A stretch of DNA of 64,000 nt from Agarophyton chilense (taxonomy: Eukaryota; Rhodophyta; Florideophyceae; Gracilariales; Gracilariaceae), in assembly GCA_030374765.1 (NCBI GenBank), contig JARGXX010000132.1:84501-148500 (forward strand), written 5' to 3'. Below are positions 22,670 through 33,381 of the stretch, one piece after another. How positions within the stretch are numbered: the stretch's first letter is position 1; every line of letters begins with the position of its first letter. A program made the translations under genes and the position numbers. The notes beneath the pieces are model-generated. The model saw only the letters and a program-made list of their open reading frames with translations. It had not been told where the DNA came from and ran no database searches.

Positions 22670-23110
22670 TCATCGAGTGGCCCTGCTGGAGTCAGAAAGT
22701 GGGACTAAGTCTTTAATAAGTTTTGTGTCAACATGAACCTCATACACGTATAGCGAAGAAGCAAATGTTTTATGACCCAAAGTCTGAACCTCTTGTTCTT
22801 TATTGCCAGTGTTGGACTCAGTGTCGAAGGCATTGCTCTGTGTAACAAATGATGAGATAAGAAACCGAAATCTAGAACTGTAGGAACTCAAATTACTGAA
22901 ACATGAACTGTTGCCAAACCCATTAGAGCTATTCGAATTTCCATCAACTTCCTCGTCACCTTTCAAGATTTTGAACTGTTGTTGTGCATATAACACTCGT
23001 CTTTTTGGAAACCTCTGCTCAAACTGTAGCACCGCGTTTTCATTCTTGTTGTCACCTCTCCAGGCCTCCGTTACTTTCAAAACACAGGACCTGATGCGTG
23101 GCCGTCATGA
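22670..23110 (-). pseudogene. Unrecognised ORF without ATG
   Basis: About 145 open codons without an ATG at the start. The first part is charged (KVTEAWRGDNKNENAVLQFE), then comes an Asn/Ser-rich stretch with many Phe and Ser residues. It lies about 315 bp downstream of the next minus-strand ORF and could be a 3' exon of it. No family is recognised. Confidence 0.25.
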
Positions 23111-23424
23111 ACTTGCAAGGCCAAGACCATTGAGCGCCTTTGGCTGCAGCGCGATGCGGTTCCTACCAAAGCCTTTGAATCTGATTTAATGTGGGAACAC
23201 ATGCCCGCAGCGCAGAGAAGTCCAAAAGCTGTAAAAATCTATTCCATGCCAAACGCGCAATCGAGGCTCTGACATAGCGTGGTTTACTAGGCCAGACTTT
23301 ACTATCAGTAGCGCAGCGCTGCCGCCAAAACGGTACATAATGGCGCGTTAACCTCTCATCATTGTCAAGGCGTTATAATACCACCTCACTTGCTCACATC
23401 TTGTCATAGCGGCACCTTGCACCC
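23111..23424. other. Spacer, no gene seen
   Basis: No motif-bearing ORF or repeat is visible between the two minus-strand ORFs. Confidence 0.4.
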
Positions 23425-24523
23425 CTAGCGCGGCGTCTCGAAAGCGCCGCTGTTCGCGAAGATCTGGCGCCACGAGAGGTCTGTAAAAATCTGTAGAAGG
23501 AGGATACAGTTAAGTCGACCATGTCTTTGGTACAACCTCTTCGCGTGGAATTGTTGTTTGCCAGCCGGTTCGAGCTCGTGCTGGTAGTTCAGCCACCGTT
23601 GGGAGAGCCCAGCTAGCGGGACTTTTGTGAAAAACAGTGGATCCGTTCCTGATGTGCTTGACAAACGATTAACTTGGAGTCGCTCCGACGATGCCGCACT
23701 CGCTACATTCCAACAGATTTTACACTGTTGAGCGTAGCACCTGCGTGTGTCGTACATTTGGCACATGTGAACAAAGGACTTTGTAATGAAAGACTGGCGC
23801 ACGGCAGAGGCAATCAGCGTCCTTTGCGAGAAGCTAGAACTAATTGGAGACATCTTTATAAGCACCTCCATTGCGCGTTGGGAAATGTTGGAGTGCTCGG
23901 CTGTGTAAGTCAAACTAGCCAGCCGTTCGTATTCGACTTTCTTTGCGTTCTTTTCGTCATTTCCAGAGCTCATCGGAGGAGTATTGGATGCAGCAAAAGA
24001 TACTATTTCAAAGCTTTCCGAAAAAAGCGCCAGCGATTGCAGATCTGATCCAATTTCTACAATGCTTCCATGACTACTTCCCCCTTCAACAACAGCAAAA
24101 TAGTCCTCGCAGCTGATGGAATCGTTTATCTCATGTACCATACTTTCATACGCAGCTACAAGGTTTCGGGACGATGAGTGAATACTTCCTACTGGGTGGA
24201 CCTTTGCATCGCCATTTTGATATTGCACTGATTTCCTATTGGTGACGTGTAGCAGAGGGGTATTCTGGCTTCTTTTCTGCCACCTGAAGGGTCTCTTATC
24301 AATCCTTTCTCCCGTGTCACCTTCAATTTCCGGGTACCCATTCACTCCATTTAATACAATCGAGCCGCGATTGCGATGAGAATAAATCGCAATCGCTGGC
24401 AAATACCCTCGTATTTGCTCGATATTGATAAGCTTTTGGCTTTCCGTTCTGCATAAAAGACGGCCCTACTCCGCTCGGGGCTATTGCTTCAACGTCTAAT
24501 AACATCAAATCTTCGTCACCCAA
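23425..24523 (-). pseudogene. Unrecognised protein, probable frameshift near its N terminus
   Basis: An ATG at 24523 opens a 66-codon frame (MGDEDLMLLDVEAIAPSG...). The long frame behind it, 325 codons to 23425, has no early ATG but is protein-like back to about 24460 (QKLINIEQIRGYLPAIAIY). The two frames overlap, so either a one-base shift or a small intron joins them. The long part is Ser-rich with a Cys pair in QQCKICWN. No family is recognised. Confidence 0.35.
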
Positions 24524-24661
24524 AAGACGAACTATCTGTCTTTAGCGCCAAATCGCGTCTTCAGAAATCTCAGCTCTTGCCCCTCGTGATATCATTTATT
24601 GGTGGCAAACATATTACACATCTTAACGATCGATCGGGACATTTTTGGAATCGGATAGAGA

Positions 24662-24844
24662 ATGTTTTGCTCTCTGGTCCGTGTTGGCGGTCGGCTCTTA
24701 AGCCGTGACAGCGCAAGTCATCGTCGCAAGAACCGCGGACGGGGTGGCAGAGGTGGATGCGGCGGACGCGGCGGAAGAGGTGGAAGAGGTGGAAGAGATG
24801 AACGAGGGGAAGGGGAGGGCGAGGAGCTTCAAGGACAGGATTGA
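24662..24844 (+). CDS. Small RGG-box ORF (60 aa)
   Basis: The ATG at 24662 opens a short protein with about eight Arg-Gly-Gly units between residues 23 and 45, followed by a Glu/Gly-rich tail. RGG boxes bind RNA in many proteins. An acidic frame without ATG (24841-25245, 134 codons, including SVPEWMRLWESTRFSFG) begins exactly where this one stops. The two could be exons or frameshifted halves of one gene. The GGTGGAAGA repeat also makes a chance ORF possible. Confidence 0.35.
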   Translation: MFCSLVRVGGRLLSRDSASHRRKNRGRGGRGGCGGRGGRGGRGGRDERGEGEGEELQGQD

Positions 24845-25245
24845 ATCGAGGCTCAAATGTCAATGAATATCTTGGTTCCAATGAATACCGATATCTCCAA
24901 GAAGAGCTTTACGATGATTACCGAGACAGTGCAGTAGAATTTGAAGAGGCTACCAAGATCCGTGCCGTAGAAAATTCAGAGGAGGTACAGCCCGATGAAA
25001 CTTATCTTATGACAGAGCTGACTGCGGAATTCTCGGAAATGGAAATCGTTCTGTTCAGTGTTCCGGAATGGATGAGACTCTGGGAGTCCACGCGTTTTTC
25101 TTTCGGCATTTCTGAATCTCAAACATTTTTCGAATATCTCGACACTTTGGAAGCTGACGTAACTAACATCAAACCCGGTGATAACCCACAGGATGATGGC
25201 AAACAATTAGAAAAGAGGGTTGAAAACTTATTGTTGAATTCATAG
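24845..25245 (+). pseudogene. Acidic open frame after the RGG ORF
   Basis: Open for over 130 codons without an ATG start. Rich in Glu, Asp, Tyr and Phe. The amino-acid composition is protein-like and the frame ends cleanly with LLLNS. Unrecognised. Confidence 0.3.
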
Positions 25246-25740
25246 GCTTGGCATCACTGCAATTTCATTGATTGATGTTTATTTCTTTATCTGCGTTGAA
25301 ATTTAAATGAGCAAAAGACATAAATACGTCAACATTACAATTTATGAACAATTTATATTGTGAGATGAGTTTGGGTTTCAAGACATGTTCCCCACGCCCG
25401 CTCCCCCACAAACTCGCCGTCTAGGTTGGTTTTAGCCCAATTCCATGGATGATCGCATGAGGGATGCATTAGGACTCAACAAACATCTCCCTTCTACCCC
25501 AAGAATAAGAGTTTCAATATAACATAGTTGCTTCGACTTATTCTAAATACTGGTATATCTATATTTTTTCCTTCTGTCTCTCCAAGTACTCCCTCTTCAC
25601 TAGACTCTCAGTTCTCTTTTTTATCCCCTGGGTATTTGGTTCAAACTTCAGATACAGCTTTCGGGTGACTGCCATGGTGCTCCATTATTCCCAATTGAAG
25701 AGCAACGCCCTCCAGGGAGGTTTTTAGGGACTTAAGTTTT
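25246..25740. other. AT-rich spacer
   Basis: No ORF with motifs. Leads into the GC-rich hairpin island. Confidence 0.4.
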
Positions 25741-25742
25741 TT

Positions 25743-26640
25743 CCGGAGCCTCCGGCGTGCAACCTCGTTATGAGTAGAAGTAATCCGTTTTCACGGCGAT
25801 GGCCGGAACGCCGGTGATGCACCGGCGGGACCGGGTGCCATACACGTGGCCGCAGCGCCCGCGCGACACGTGGCTGCCAGATTGGCCTCTTTGTTAGATG
25901 GACATTTAGCTATTTAGGATAGACTTTATTTATTCTATTATACGGTGACTACAGTACTTAGGCCGCCGGCCTCGCGGCCGCCGGTCCAGCAAAGCCTCCC
26001 CAACAAGTGTGATCTTGGTCTTCCAGATCTTGGCTCTGGGTCGAACCGCCTGCGCGGATATACAACTCCTTACGGAGGGATTTCCCGTGATCCACGGCTT
26101 CCCAACCCCCTTGGGCGTTCAAGCAGCCTTTGTGTGTTGGGTATCTATTCTCACTTTCGTGGTTCCGCCCGTGTATACGGTTTGCTACACCCGGCAGTGC
26201 CGGCTATTCCCGAGTCCCCTCTTGCGACTCGTGGTCAACCTCGCTCTCTTGCCTCCGTTCCCATTTTCCTTCCCTTTTTCTCCCCTTCATTGGGCAATTC
26301 CCGCTCTTGCGGCTCGCACTGACACCTGTCGTGCTTGCCACTCTCGTGGGTTTTGCCTCCTCAGAGGATACGAAAGCACCGCTTCGGCGGATATTCTCGG
26401 CTTCTTTCAGCCTCCCTGCGCCCGTCGCGACGGTTCGGCTCCGGCTTACACCCGGTATTGCGCGCCGATCCCTGGGAGGGCTCTACTGCGCCGGTTACCT
26501 CGTGAGAGGAAGATCCGGACGTCTCCGTAGGTTTTCCCCCTTGGGGGCATTGTCCTACACCAATATCCCCTTTTGATTATGAGAAGAAGATGGGCGTAGC
26601 CTTTTCTTCTTCTCTCTGCGCTCGCGGCGCTTACGGTTTG
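25743..26640. repeat. GC-rich island dense in short perfect hairpins
   Basis: Many short inverted repeats lie close together: CCGGAGCCTCCGG (25743), GCCGGTGATGCACCGGC (25810), GGCCTCGCGGCC (25968), CTCCTTACGGAG (26066), CCACTCTCGTGG (26338), CCTCCTCAGAGG (26356), CCGCTTCGGCGG (26379) and CCCCCTTGGGGG (26536), among others. The flanks are AT-rich. Three overlapping plus-strand ORFs exist here but have low-complexity, motif-free products, so I do not call them. The layout recalls the GC clusters of some organellar genomes; that is only a comparison. Confidence 0.7.
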
Positions 26641-26937
26641 CCAACAATTTTTTTCTAAACGTTGACGCTCGTTGTCTGTGAGTGAGGGACATTGTAGTTT
26701 TTCCTGAATCGAAACCTGAGGGGTGTAGTCAATATAAGGGAGAACATGTCCGCTGTGAGTGTAGCGACGGCAAATTGGGCATCTCCATCCATCATCTGTG
26801 TCAACATGCCTCGAAAGACAATCGTTACAAAACACATGTTGACAGAAAAGTTTTGCTACATTTTCTTCAAAAATTGTGAGGCAGATCGGACATTCTTTTG
26901 GATAGTTGATGCGCAAAACGAGTGCAGAAGAAGACAT
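26446..26937 (-). CDS. RING-finger protein (163 aa)
   Basis: Starts with ATG at 26937. Residues about 16-57 form a C3HC4 RING: CPICLTIFEENV, then FCQHVFCNDCL and CPICRR, with all eight zinc ligands in place. RING domains recruit E2 enzymes for ubiquitin transfer, so an E3 role is likely. A helical segment with NERQRLEKNCW follows. The last roughly 65 codons are Arg-rich and lie inside the hairpin island, so the C terminus may be repeat-derived, or the true gene may end through splicing. Confidence 0.65.
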   Translation of the reverse strand: MSSSALVLRINYPKECPICLTIFEENVAKLFCQHVFCNDCLSRHVDTDDGWRCPICRRYTHSGHVLPYIDYTPQVSIQEKLQCPSLTDNERQRLEKNCWQTVSAASAERRRKGYAHLLLIIKRGYWCRTMPPRGKTYGDVRIFLSRGNRRSRALPGIGAQYRV

Positions 26938-28197
26938 AATAGAGGTGGCCCAAAACGAACAAACAACGTACAAGAATCTTGAGTCTACAAAGAAGAACAG
27001 TGTACTGAGGGAGGTTGTCTATCAAAATTTTCGAGATGTGTACTGTCTCCATGAGGTTACTTACGCTAATATTGTAAGGTAAGGGGCGCATTTTGGTGGT
27101 TGTCACGGCGGGTTCTCAGACGAACTTTCAGTAACGCCAGTATTTTTCCTTTTTTTACGGGAGTGGCAATAAAGTGCCCAAAACGAGGGTTCGCACAGCA
27201 AGTAATGGAAGTGGCACGGAGAAAAATTTATGATATAAAAGTAGATGGTTAGCTACGAAGGATACTTTGCTTTCACCATACACATTTCGTAGTGATGTGT
27301 TCGCAAACTGCAATCCTTGCCTTCTATTATTCTTGATAGGGTGTACACTTTACCGATGACTAGGTCATGATGGGCATTGCAGTTTTTTTTCTGACGGGTT
27401 ATGGGGTGCTGCTAGTGTAGTGAATACTTTAGTAACGTAAAAAATCTTTAAAGAGAGCAAGAATCTAGCTGGACTTTTAACACGATTATTGCTACTGGGT
27501 ATGTAGTTTGACGTTAAACTATTCACATCATTCTTAATGATAGATTTATTTGTAATTATGAGACTCCAACTGTAGATATCTACGATACAATTGTAAACGG
27601 CTAGTTTGCTTCAACATTTTGGTATGCTACAGAAGATTATTTAAGACAGACGAGAAAATTTCTCGTCTTTCTCTTTCATAATCATTGCCATCATCAATAA
27701 AGGTTTCAACTTCTTCAACACCATCATCTTCCACACCGTCTACGTCGAATCCGCCGCTCCACCTTATACGCCGCGTACATTTACACGTTTCAAACCGCTC
27801 TGTAGCGCCGTTCGCAGTTTGCGCCACAGCTGGTGAACTCCGTGGAGGACAACAATTCCGTGACAGCGGGGACGACGTAACCAGAACATGATATTGAATG
27901 GCGCAGAGGAGCGTGCACCGCCCAATGACGACGTCACCACGGCGGTGCCAGCCCGCTATTGGCACAAAATATCGGGGTTGGGAGAAATAGTACCACGAGC
28001 GACCTACGCTTGGCCGGGCAACAAGGCCGCTGGAGCGCTCATGAATAAGAAACCTGTTTTTGTACTGTATTTGCACTACTGTACCGCAAGGCTGCGCTGC
28101 TCCGCCGCCGTCCTTTTTTGTTCATCGTCTTCATCCTGACAAGCACCCGTCCCCTATCGTTGCTCGGCAGCCCGGCGCTTGCCGTCGCTTCTCCGTA
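26938..28197. other. Intergenic, upstream of the flippase
   Basis: AT-rich to about 27600. A 149-codon minus ORF at 27627-28076 has no motif and overlaps the flippase upstream region; I do not support it. The last 300 bp are more GC-rich and probably contain the flippase promoter and leader. Confidence 0.4.
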
Positions 28198-31100
28198 ATG
28201 GAACTTGAAAAGCCCTCTAGTTTCGCCTCCGGTGACCCGGAACAGCCCTCTGTCAGCCGCTCTCGCTCCCTCTTTTCCAGGCGCGCCTCCCTGCTCTCCC
28301 CGGAAGAAACGAACGACCAAGCCAGTGGAATTCGCTATGTACGAATCAATGACCACGATACAAATGTCTCCAGAAACTTCATCTCCAACGAATTGCGAAC
28401 CGCAAAGTACACGCCGCTCAATATGATTCCTAAGGCGCTGTTTGAACAGTTTCGGCGAGTCGCCAATTTTTACTTTCTCACCATCGCCATCATCTCCTTC
28501 ATTCCAGGTATCTCGCCTTCCACACCCATTGCCAATGTTCTTCCTCTTTTGGTTGTCGTTGGGTTCGGATTTGCGCGTGACGTCTACGAAGATGGCAAGC
28601 GTGCCGCAGAAGACCGCCGTCAAAATGCCGAGAAGCAGCTTATCATGGCCAGAAGACCCATGAAAGCTGACACCATCGATCGACAGGTCTCTCTCGTGCC
28701 AAAAAGCGTCGCGCAGAATCTAACCAAGCTTGGGCTTGAACCAGACAACCATCGAATCGTGGCCGCCCGCAATATTTCCGTGGGTGACATTGTGCTTGTG
28801 CGAAAGGGGCAGGTTTTTCCGTGTGATATGGTTCCCCTCTTCTCCTCGGCAGAAGGCGGTGTTGCATATGTCTCTACTGCAAACCTTGACGGCGAGTCTA
28901 ATCTCAAGCGTATTGTTTGCGCATCTCCCACTTCCGACTTGAAAAACCCGTCCGAGCTGTTTAGCCTTCATGGCACGGTTCGCGCTCAGGCGCCTGCAAC
29001 TGCACTTCATGAATTTGAGGCCTCAATCACCTTGGCGGGCCATCAACCAGCTCCGTTGGGCGCGTCAAACCTTATGCTTCGGGGAAGCATTCTTAGGAAC
29101 ACTGATTATGTATATGGACTCACCGTGTATACTGGGTTTGAAACTAAAGTCGCACTAAATATGCGTAATCCGCCGAGTAAAATGGGAAACGTTGAGAAGA
29201 AGTTGAATTGGATTGTTTTCATTCTCTTCGTAATTCTGGCTATACTCGTCTTTTCCACTTCTGCCGCGGCTGCCGTTCTGCAAGGAAATCAGGGTCCTGG
29301 GCAATGGTACATGGGCGACTTCCGCACCCGCACTGGTGCGGCTACGTTTGCTAGAAGTTTGGGCACGTTCCTAATTCTATTCTCTACGTTTATTCCTGTA
29401 TCACTCTTCGTCACTCTTGAGTTTATCCGCGTCATTCAGGCCTTATTTATGTCTGCAGACTACAGGATGAAGACCGATGGAAGGGCGGTGGCCGCTCGTG
29501 CAACAAATCTTAACGAAACGCTCGGCGAAATTGAGCACATTCTCAGTGATAAGACCGGTACCCTCACTGAGAATGAAATGCGATATATTGCCTGTTCTGC
29601 CGGAGGTAAAATCTACAATATTCGCAAAAAGAGGAACGCCATGCAAGTCGCAGTGAAGCGAAACGTGGGACCTGTCAAGCTTTTGTTGCTTTCAATGGCT
29701 TTGAATCATAGCGTCGTGCCAGAACCGAAATCAGATGACAGCGCAGAACCGGAAGAAAGTGATGATGACAGGAAGAAGCAGAAGCGCTTCCGAAGGTCCA
29801 AAAACAAGAGCAAGAACGGCAACGGCAAGAATAATGGGGCAAACGGTGACAGCGACGGTAGCGACGATGGTCTTCCATTATATCAGGGACAGAGTCCTGA
29901 TGAAGTTGCTCTGGTCACATCCGCCCGAGAGTATGGTATAGCTCTTTTGAAGCGCACTCTTGACACATTGATTATCAAGAACATTGATAAAGAGGAAAGC
30001 TACTCAGTCTTGGCAGAGTTGGAGTTTAATTCAGACAGAAAAAGGATGAGTATGATTCTCAAGTGTCCCGATGGAAAGATTCGTATGTACACAAAGGGTG
30101 CTGATACGATTATGATTCCTTTGTTGAAGAATAACATTGACATTGATCTTGTACAGTACCACATTGATGAGTTTGCGAAGGAGGGACTACGTACTTTGGT
30201 TTTTGCGTATCGCGATTTTACGTCAGAGGAGTTCAAACCCTGGTACGAAAGGTTTCAAGAAGCCAGCAACTCGCTTGATGACCGTGAGACTAAGGTATCT
30301 GCTATTAGCGCTGAAATCGAAACTGATCTACAGTTCATTGCCACTACTGCCGTCGAAGACAAACTTCAGGATAAAGTTCCCGAAACGATAAAGTTCATGC
30401 GCGAGGCTGGTGTGAAGCTATGGGTTCTCACGGGTGATAAGCGTGAGACAGCAGAGAACATCGGTTATTCAGCTAACTTGTTAGATCGTGATATGGACGT
30501 TGTTCACATCAAGGGTTCGAGCTCACGGGAGGTCGAAGAACAGCTGAGTCGAACATTGGATAGACACATCCTTGACACGGAATCACCACCTTTGCAGAGA
30601 AAGAGGAGCTCGTCAGTCGCCACTTTTGCGCGCCGACTTTCAAGACGAGGCGGCAAGCCATCTGTCGATGAGAAAGAGCTGGGTATTGTAATCGACGGGA
30701 AATCGTTGCATTTCGCGATTGAAGATCATTCTCAGTTGTTTATGGCTCTATCAGACCATACCAAGGTGGTGATTTGCTGCCGTGTGACACCCTTGCAAAA
30801 GGCTCTCGTGGTTCGTCTCGTAAGGGAAGAGAGAAAGTCCGTAACGCTAGCCATTGGGGATGGTGGAAATGACGTGTCTATGATCCAAGAAGCACACATT
30901 GGTGTTGGAATTTATGGAAAAGAAGGCACGCAGGCTGCAAGATCTGCCGACTATGCTGTTGGTGAATTCAAACACTTGCTTCGATTGACTGCTCTCCATG
31001 GACGTTTTTCAGTTGTAAGAACTGCAGGAATGATCAACCTCAGCTTTTACAAAAATATATTCTTCACGCTTACGCAAGTTTTGTTCCAGGCATTTTGTTT

Positions 31101-31743
31101 TGCCAGCGGCATAACCTTCAACAATCAGTGGATTACGTCAGCGTTCAATGTTATTGTGACGTCTGCGTCACCTTTCTTGTATGGTATTTTTGAAAAGGAT
31201 ATAGACGAAGCCACTGCAGTTCGATTCCCTTCCGTGTATGGTTCGAATCGTGACAAAAAACTTTTTTCTATCAGGAGCTTTTTGGAGTACACACTTTTAT
31301 ACGGGTTATGGCATGCAGTCGTTGTGTTCTTTGGGGTGTACCTATTGTTCGGTTATCTGAAAATCGCTTTCCCGGACGGGAAGGACAGTGGGTTGTTCTT
31401 GGTTGGGTTTGCCAACTCAACTATTGTGACACTGATGACTCTTTTCAAGATTCTGCTACATTCGCGTACATTGAATTGGATCGTTTTGTTGCTTATGGTT
31501 CTGTCTCTGGGGGTTTACATCGCTGTGGTGCCTCTATCAATCGTGACTTTCAGCGAGTTTCCCATGGAAGGACAGCTGAAGATGCTGTTCTCGTCACCAC
31601 TGTTCTACCTCGCGGCGTTTGTGATCATGGTGGCCGCATTCTTCCTTGACTTCCTTCTCTTGGCGACTCGTCAACTGTTGACGCCGAACATCGTAGATCG
31701 GTTGCGGGTGTGGGAACGCGATGTGAGAAAGAAGAAACTGTAG
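28198..31743 (+). CDS. P4-type ATPase, phospholipid flippase (1181 aa)
   Basis: P4-ATPases move phospholipids from the outer to the inner leaflet of Golgi, endosome or plasma membranes. The ATG at 28198 gives MELEKPSSFA; the frame is open upstream but that part looks like leader. Motifs in order: FRRVANFYFL near the first membrane segments, DGESNLKR in the actuator domain (DGETNLK in the family), the PVSL segment of helix 4 (PISL in relatives), the phosphorylated Asp451 in DKTGTLTENEM, LWVLTGDKRETAENIG, and the hinge GDGGNDVSMIQ. About six hydrophobic helices follow to the end. An acidic then Lys/Asn/Gly-rich insert lies in the nucleotide-binding domain (29730-29870). No intron or frame break is seen. 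Most such enzymes need a CDC50 partner, not in this window. Confidence 0.95.
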   Translation: MELEKPSSFASGDPEQPSVSRSRSLFSRRASLLSPEETNDQASGIRYVRINDHDTNVSRNFISNELRTAKYTPLNMIPKALFEQFRRVANFYFLTIAIISFIPGISPSTPIANVLPLLVVVGFGFARDVYEDGKRAAEDRRQNAEKQLIMARRPMKADTIDRQVSLVPKSVAQNLTKLGLEPDNHRIVAARNISVGDIVLVRKGQVFPCDMVPLFSSAEGGVAYVSTANLDGESNLKRIVCASPTSDLKNPSELFSLHGTVRAQAPATALHEFEASITLAGHQPAPLGASNLMLRGSILRNTDYVYGLTVYTGFETKVALNMRNPPSKMGNVEKKLNWIVFILFVILAILVFSTSAAAAVLQGNQGPGQWYMGDFRTRTGAATFARSLGTFLILFSTFIPVSLFVTLEFIRVIQALFMSADYRMKTDGRAVAARATNLNETLGEIEHILSDKTGTLTENEMRYIACSAGGKIYNIRKKRNAMQVAVKRNVGPVKLLLLSMALNHSVVPEPKSDDSAEPEESDDDRKKQKRFRRSKNKSKNGNGKNNGANGDSDGSDDGLPLYQGQSPDEVALVTSAREYGIALLKRTLDTLIIKNIDKEESYSVLAELEFNSDRKRMSMILKCPDGKIRMYTKGADTIMIPLLKNNIDIDLVQYHIDEFAKEGLRTLVFAYRDFTSEEFKPWYERFQEASNSLDDRETKVSAISAEIETDLQFIATTAVEDKLQDKVPETIKFMREAGVKLWVLTGDKRETAENIGYSANLLDRDMDVVHIKGSSSREVEEQLSRTLDRHILDTESPPLQRKRSSSVATFARRLSRRGGKPSVDEKELGIVIDGKSLHFAIEDHSQLFMALSDHTKVVICCRVTPLQKALVVRLVREERKSVTLAIGDGGNDVSMIQEAHIGVGIYGKEGTQAARSADYAVGEFKHLLRLTALHGRFSVVRTAGMINLSFYKNIFFTLTQVLFQAFCFASGITFNNQWITSAFNVIVTSASPFLYGIFEKDIDEATAVRFPSVYGSNRDKKLFSIRSFLEYTLLYGLWHAVVVFFGVYLLFGYLKIAFPDGKDSGLFLVGFANSTIVTLMTLFKILLHSRTLNWIVLLLMVLSLGVYIAVVPLSIVTFSEFPMEGQLKMLFSSPLFYLAAFVIMVAAFFLDFLLLATRQLLTPNIVDRLRVWERDVRKKKL

Positions 31744-32419
31744 CAATTCTGCAAATTGATAGAGAATCTGTGACAATTTATATGTCGTAGGAAAGAGGAT
31801 TGTAGTTTTCGGGTGTGCCTCCCCAGCGAGACTGCGGGCAGGCATCAGAAATGTGAATGAATGTCGTGAAAGATCTGGAGCGACAAACGCATTGTACGTT
31901 CGGTATGTCTAGCAAATAAGCAGATGAGGCGACTATGAAATAGACGTGAGAAGTGCAGATAAACTGGACTAATGTTTAAGGAATTTGCAAGCCCTTTTTG
32001 AGCGCTGCGGGCCTGGGTTAGAGGAGACGAAGAACGTTTTAGTAGGAATGAGGCTGCGTAGCGGGTAGCCGGAGCCCCGAAAGTCTTATCGCAGTGAGAA
32101 CTGCGTCATGACGACCGAAGCAAGGCGCGCGGAAGGGTCTACTGATGGGACGGCGGAACGTACCGCGGACGGGTCGTGGTTCGAGACAGCGCTTAGCGGA
32201 TGCGCTCACGGGTCATGGGCAAATCGCCGCGGCTGATAAGGCAGAGGTGCCAATTGGTCTCTGGCATTTGCCGTTCGACTGCATTGGACGCGCGCGCATC
32301 TAGCACACGTGGTGCACGTGAGCGGCAGTATCGCGACTTTGTCGTTGGTGTTGGCGCCACCAACCTCTCCGCTCCACGCTCCCCTTCCATCTGTCTTCCC
32401 CCGCTCCCCCCGCTAACGC
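31744..32419. other. Intergenic between flippase and SNARE
   Basis: Short ORFs only. The last 200 bp are GC-rich and precede a TATA-like box. Confidence 0.4.
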
Positions 32420-32426
32420 TATAAAG
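32420..32426 (+). promoter_or_regulatory. TATA-like box upstream of the SNARE gene
   Basis: TATAAAG lies about 125 bp before the ATG at 32551, in otherwise GC-rich sequence, a plausible core promoter. Confidence 0.45.
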
Positions 32427-32550
32427 TTGTGTTATTTAACACCACCTCCCTCTCCCCCGGATCCCCCCATTCCCAATTTACGCCCATCCCCCGGCGCATG
32501 TGCTTATTTTCCTTCGAGCGCCCTGGCCATCCAGATCGAGTGCCGTTCAA

Positions 32551-33381
32551 ATGTCGTTTGGAGATGTTGCCCTGACGCTTCCTTCCGCCGATGCGCAGTC
32601 CGCACCGGTTATTGCCGAATTGCAACGCTTATTGAAACCGCTGTCTGCGAATAATTCCGCGTTAAGGAACACCACCAAGTCGTTGCTCAATCCGCAGTCA
32701 GGTTCGCCTCCGGACCTTAAGCGAGTTCGTGCACTCCGCGAACAGAATCGACAGATTGCCCGTGCCGCCCAGGCATTAGTGACCGCTATCGACACCCGGC
32801 TGGCCGCCGCTTCTACTCAGGTTGTGCAGCGAGCTGGTGCGGCAAAGAAAGAGTACCAGCTCCACCTTGATGAGTTTTCTGCTGCCCTCCAACAGAGTGT
32901 CCGCGCTGAGAAGCAGTACATTGAGTCGACTCAACAGGCGTATTTTCAGGAGCGGAACAGACGAGAGACGGAAAGTCAAGCTTCTCTGCAGCAGGAACAG
33001 GATGCCATTCGAATCGCTTCGGAATCAGAGCCGCTCTTACAGAGCGCCCAGCGCACGGCGAGAGAGCGTGCTACTCTTCGCGAACTTTCCACCAATCAAA
33101 GTTTGGCCAGAGAAACGAATCAGGTGTTGACTGAGGTGCATTCTTCTATTGATGATGTCAATACGATCTTCAAAGATTTGGCCGTCATGATTGGCGACCA
33201 ACGTTCGCAGGTGGAATATGTTGAAGTAGCTGTCGCTGACTCTGAGCTAAATGTGCAGCGAGCACAGCGGGAGTTGGAGAAGACAAAAAGGAGACACGAA
33301 AGAAACAAGCGCTTCTTTTTTGGTGCCCTTGTCACGATGGCTTTGGTCATTGCTGTGGTGCTTATTCTTTTGTTGAGCTAA
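32551..33381 (+). CDS. Qa-SNARE, endosomal/vacuolar syntaxin (276 aa)
   Basis: Syntaxins drive membrane fusion. The start MSFGDVALTL at 32551 is chosen because upstream codons have only a GTG. Residues about 20-150 form the helical Habc-type region. The SNARE motif is near residues 185-245: TNQVLTEVHSSIDDVNTIFK leads to LAVMIGDQRSQVEYVE, with Gln at the zero layer. A C-terminal hydrophobic anchor of about 20 residues (FGALVTMALVIAVVLILLL) ends the protein, as in tail-anchored syntaxins. The order and lack of a long N-terminal peptide fit the syntaxin 7/12 (Pep12) group; that subclass is inference. Confidence 0.88.
   Translation: MSFGDVALTLPSADAQSAPVIAELQRLLKPLSANNSALRNTTKSLLNPQSGSPPDLKRVRALREQNRQIARAAQALVTAIDTRLAAASTQVVQRAGAAKKEYQLHLDEFSAALQQSVRAEKQYIESTQQAYFQERNRRETESQASLQQEQDAIRIASESEPLLQSAQRTARERATLRELSTNQSLARETNQVLTEVHSSIDDVNTIFKDLAVMIGDQRSQVEYVEVAVADSELNVQRAQRELEKTKRRHERNKRFFFGALVTMALVIAVVLILLLS

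Noticed and set aside
27627-28076. 149-codon minus ORF upstream of the flippase
   Set aside because: No motif, overlaps the flippase leader and has odd composition.
28060-28197. N-terminal extension of the flippase
   Set aside because: Cys/Pro-rich and not protein-like; the ATG at 28198 begins a usual P4 N terminus.
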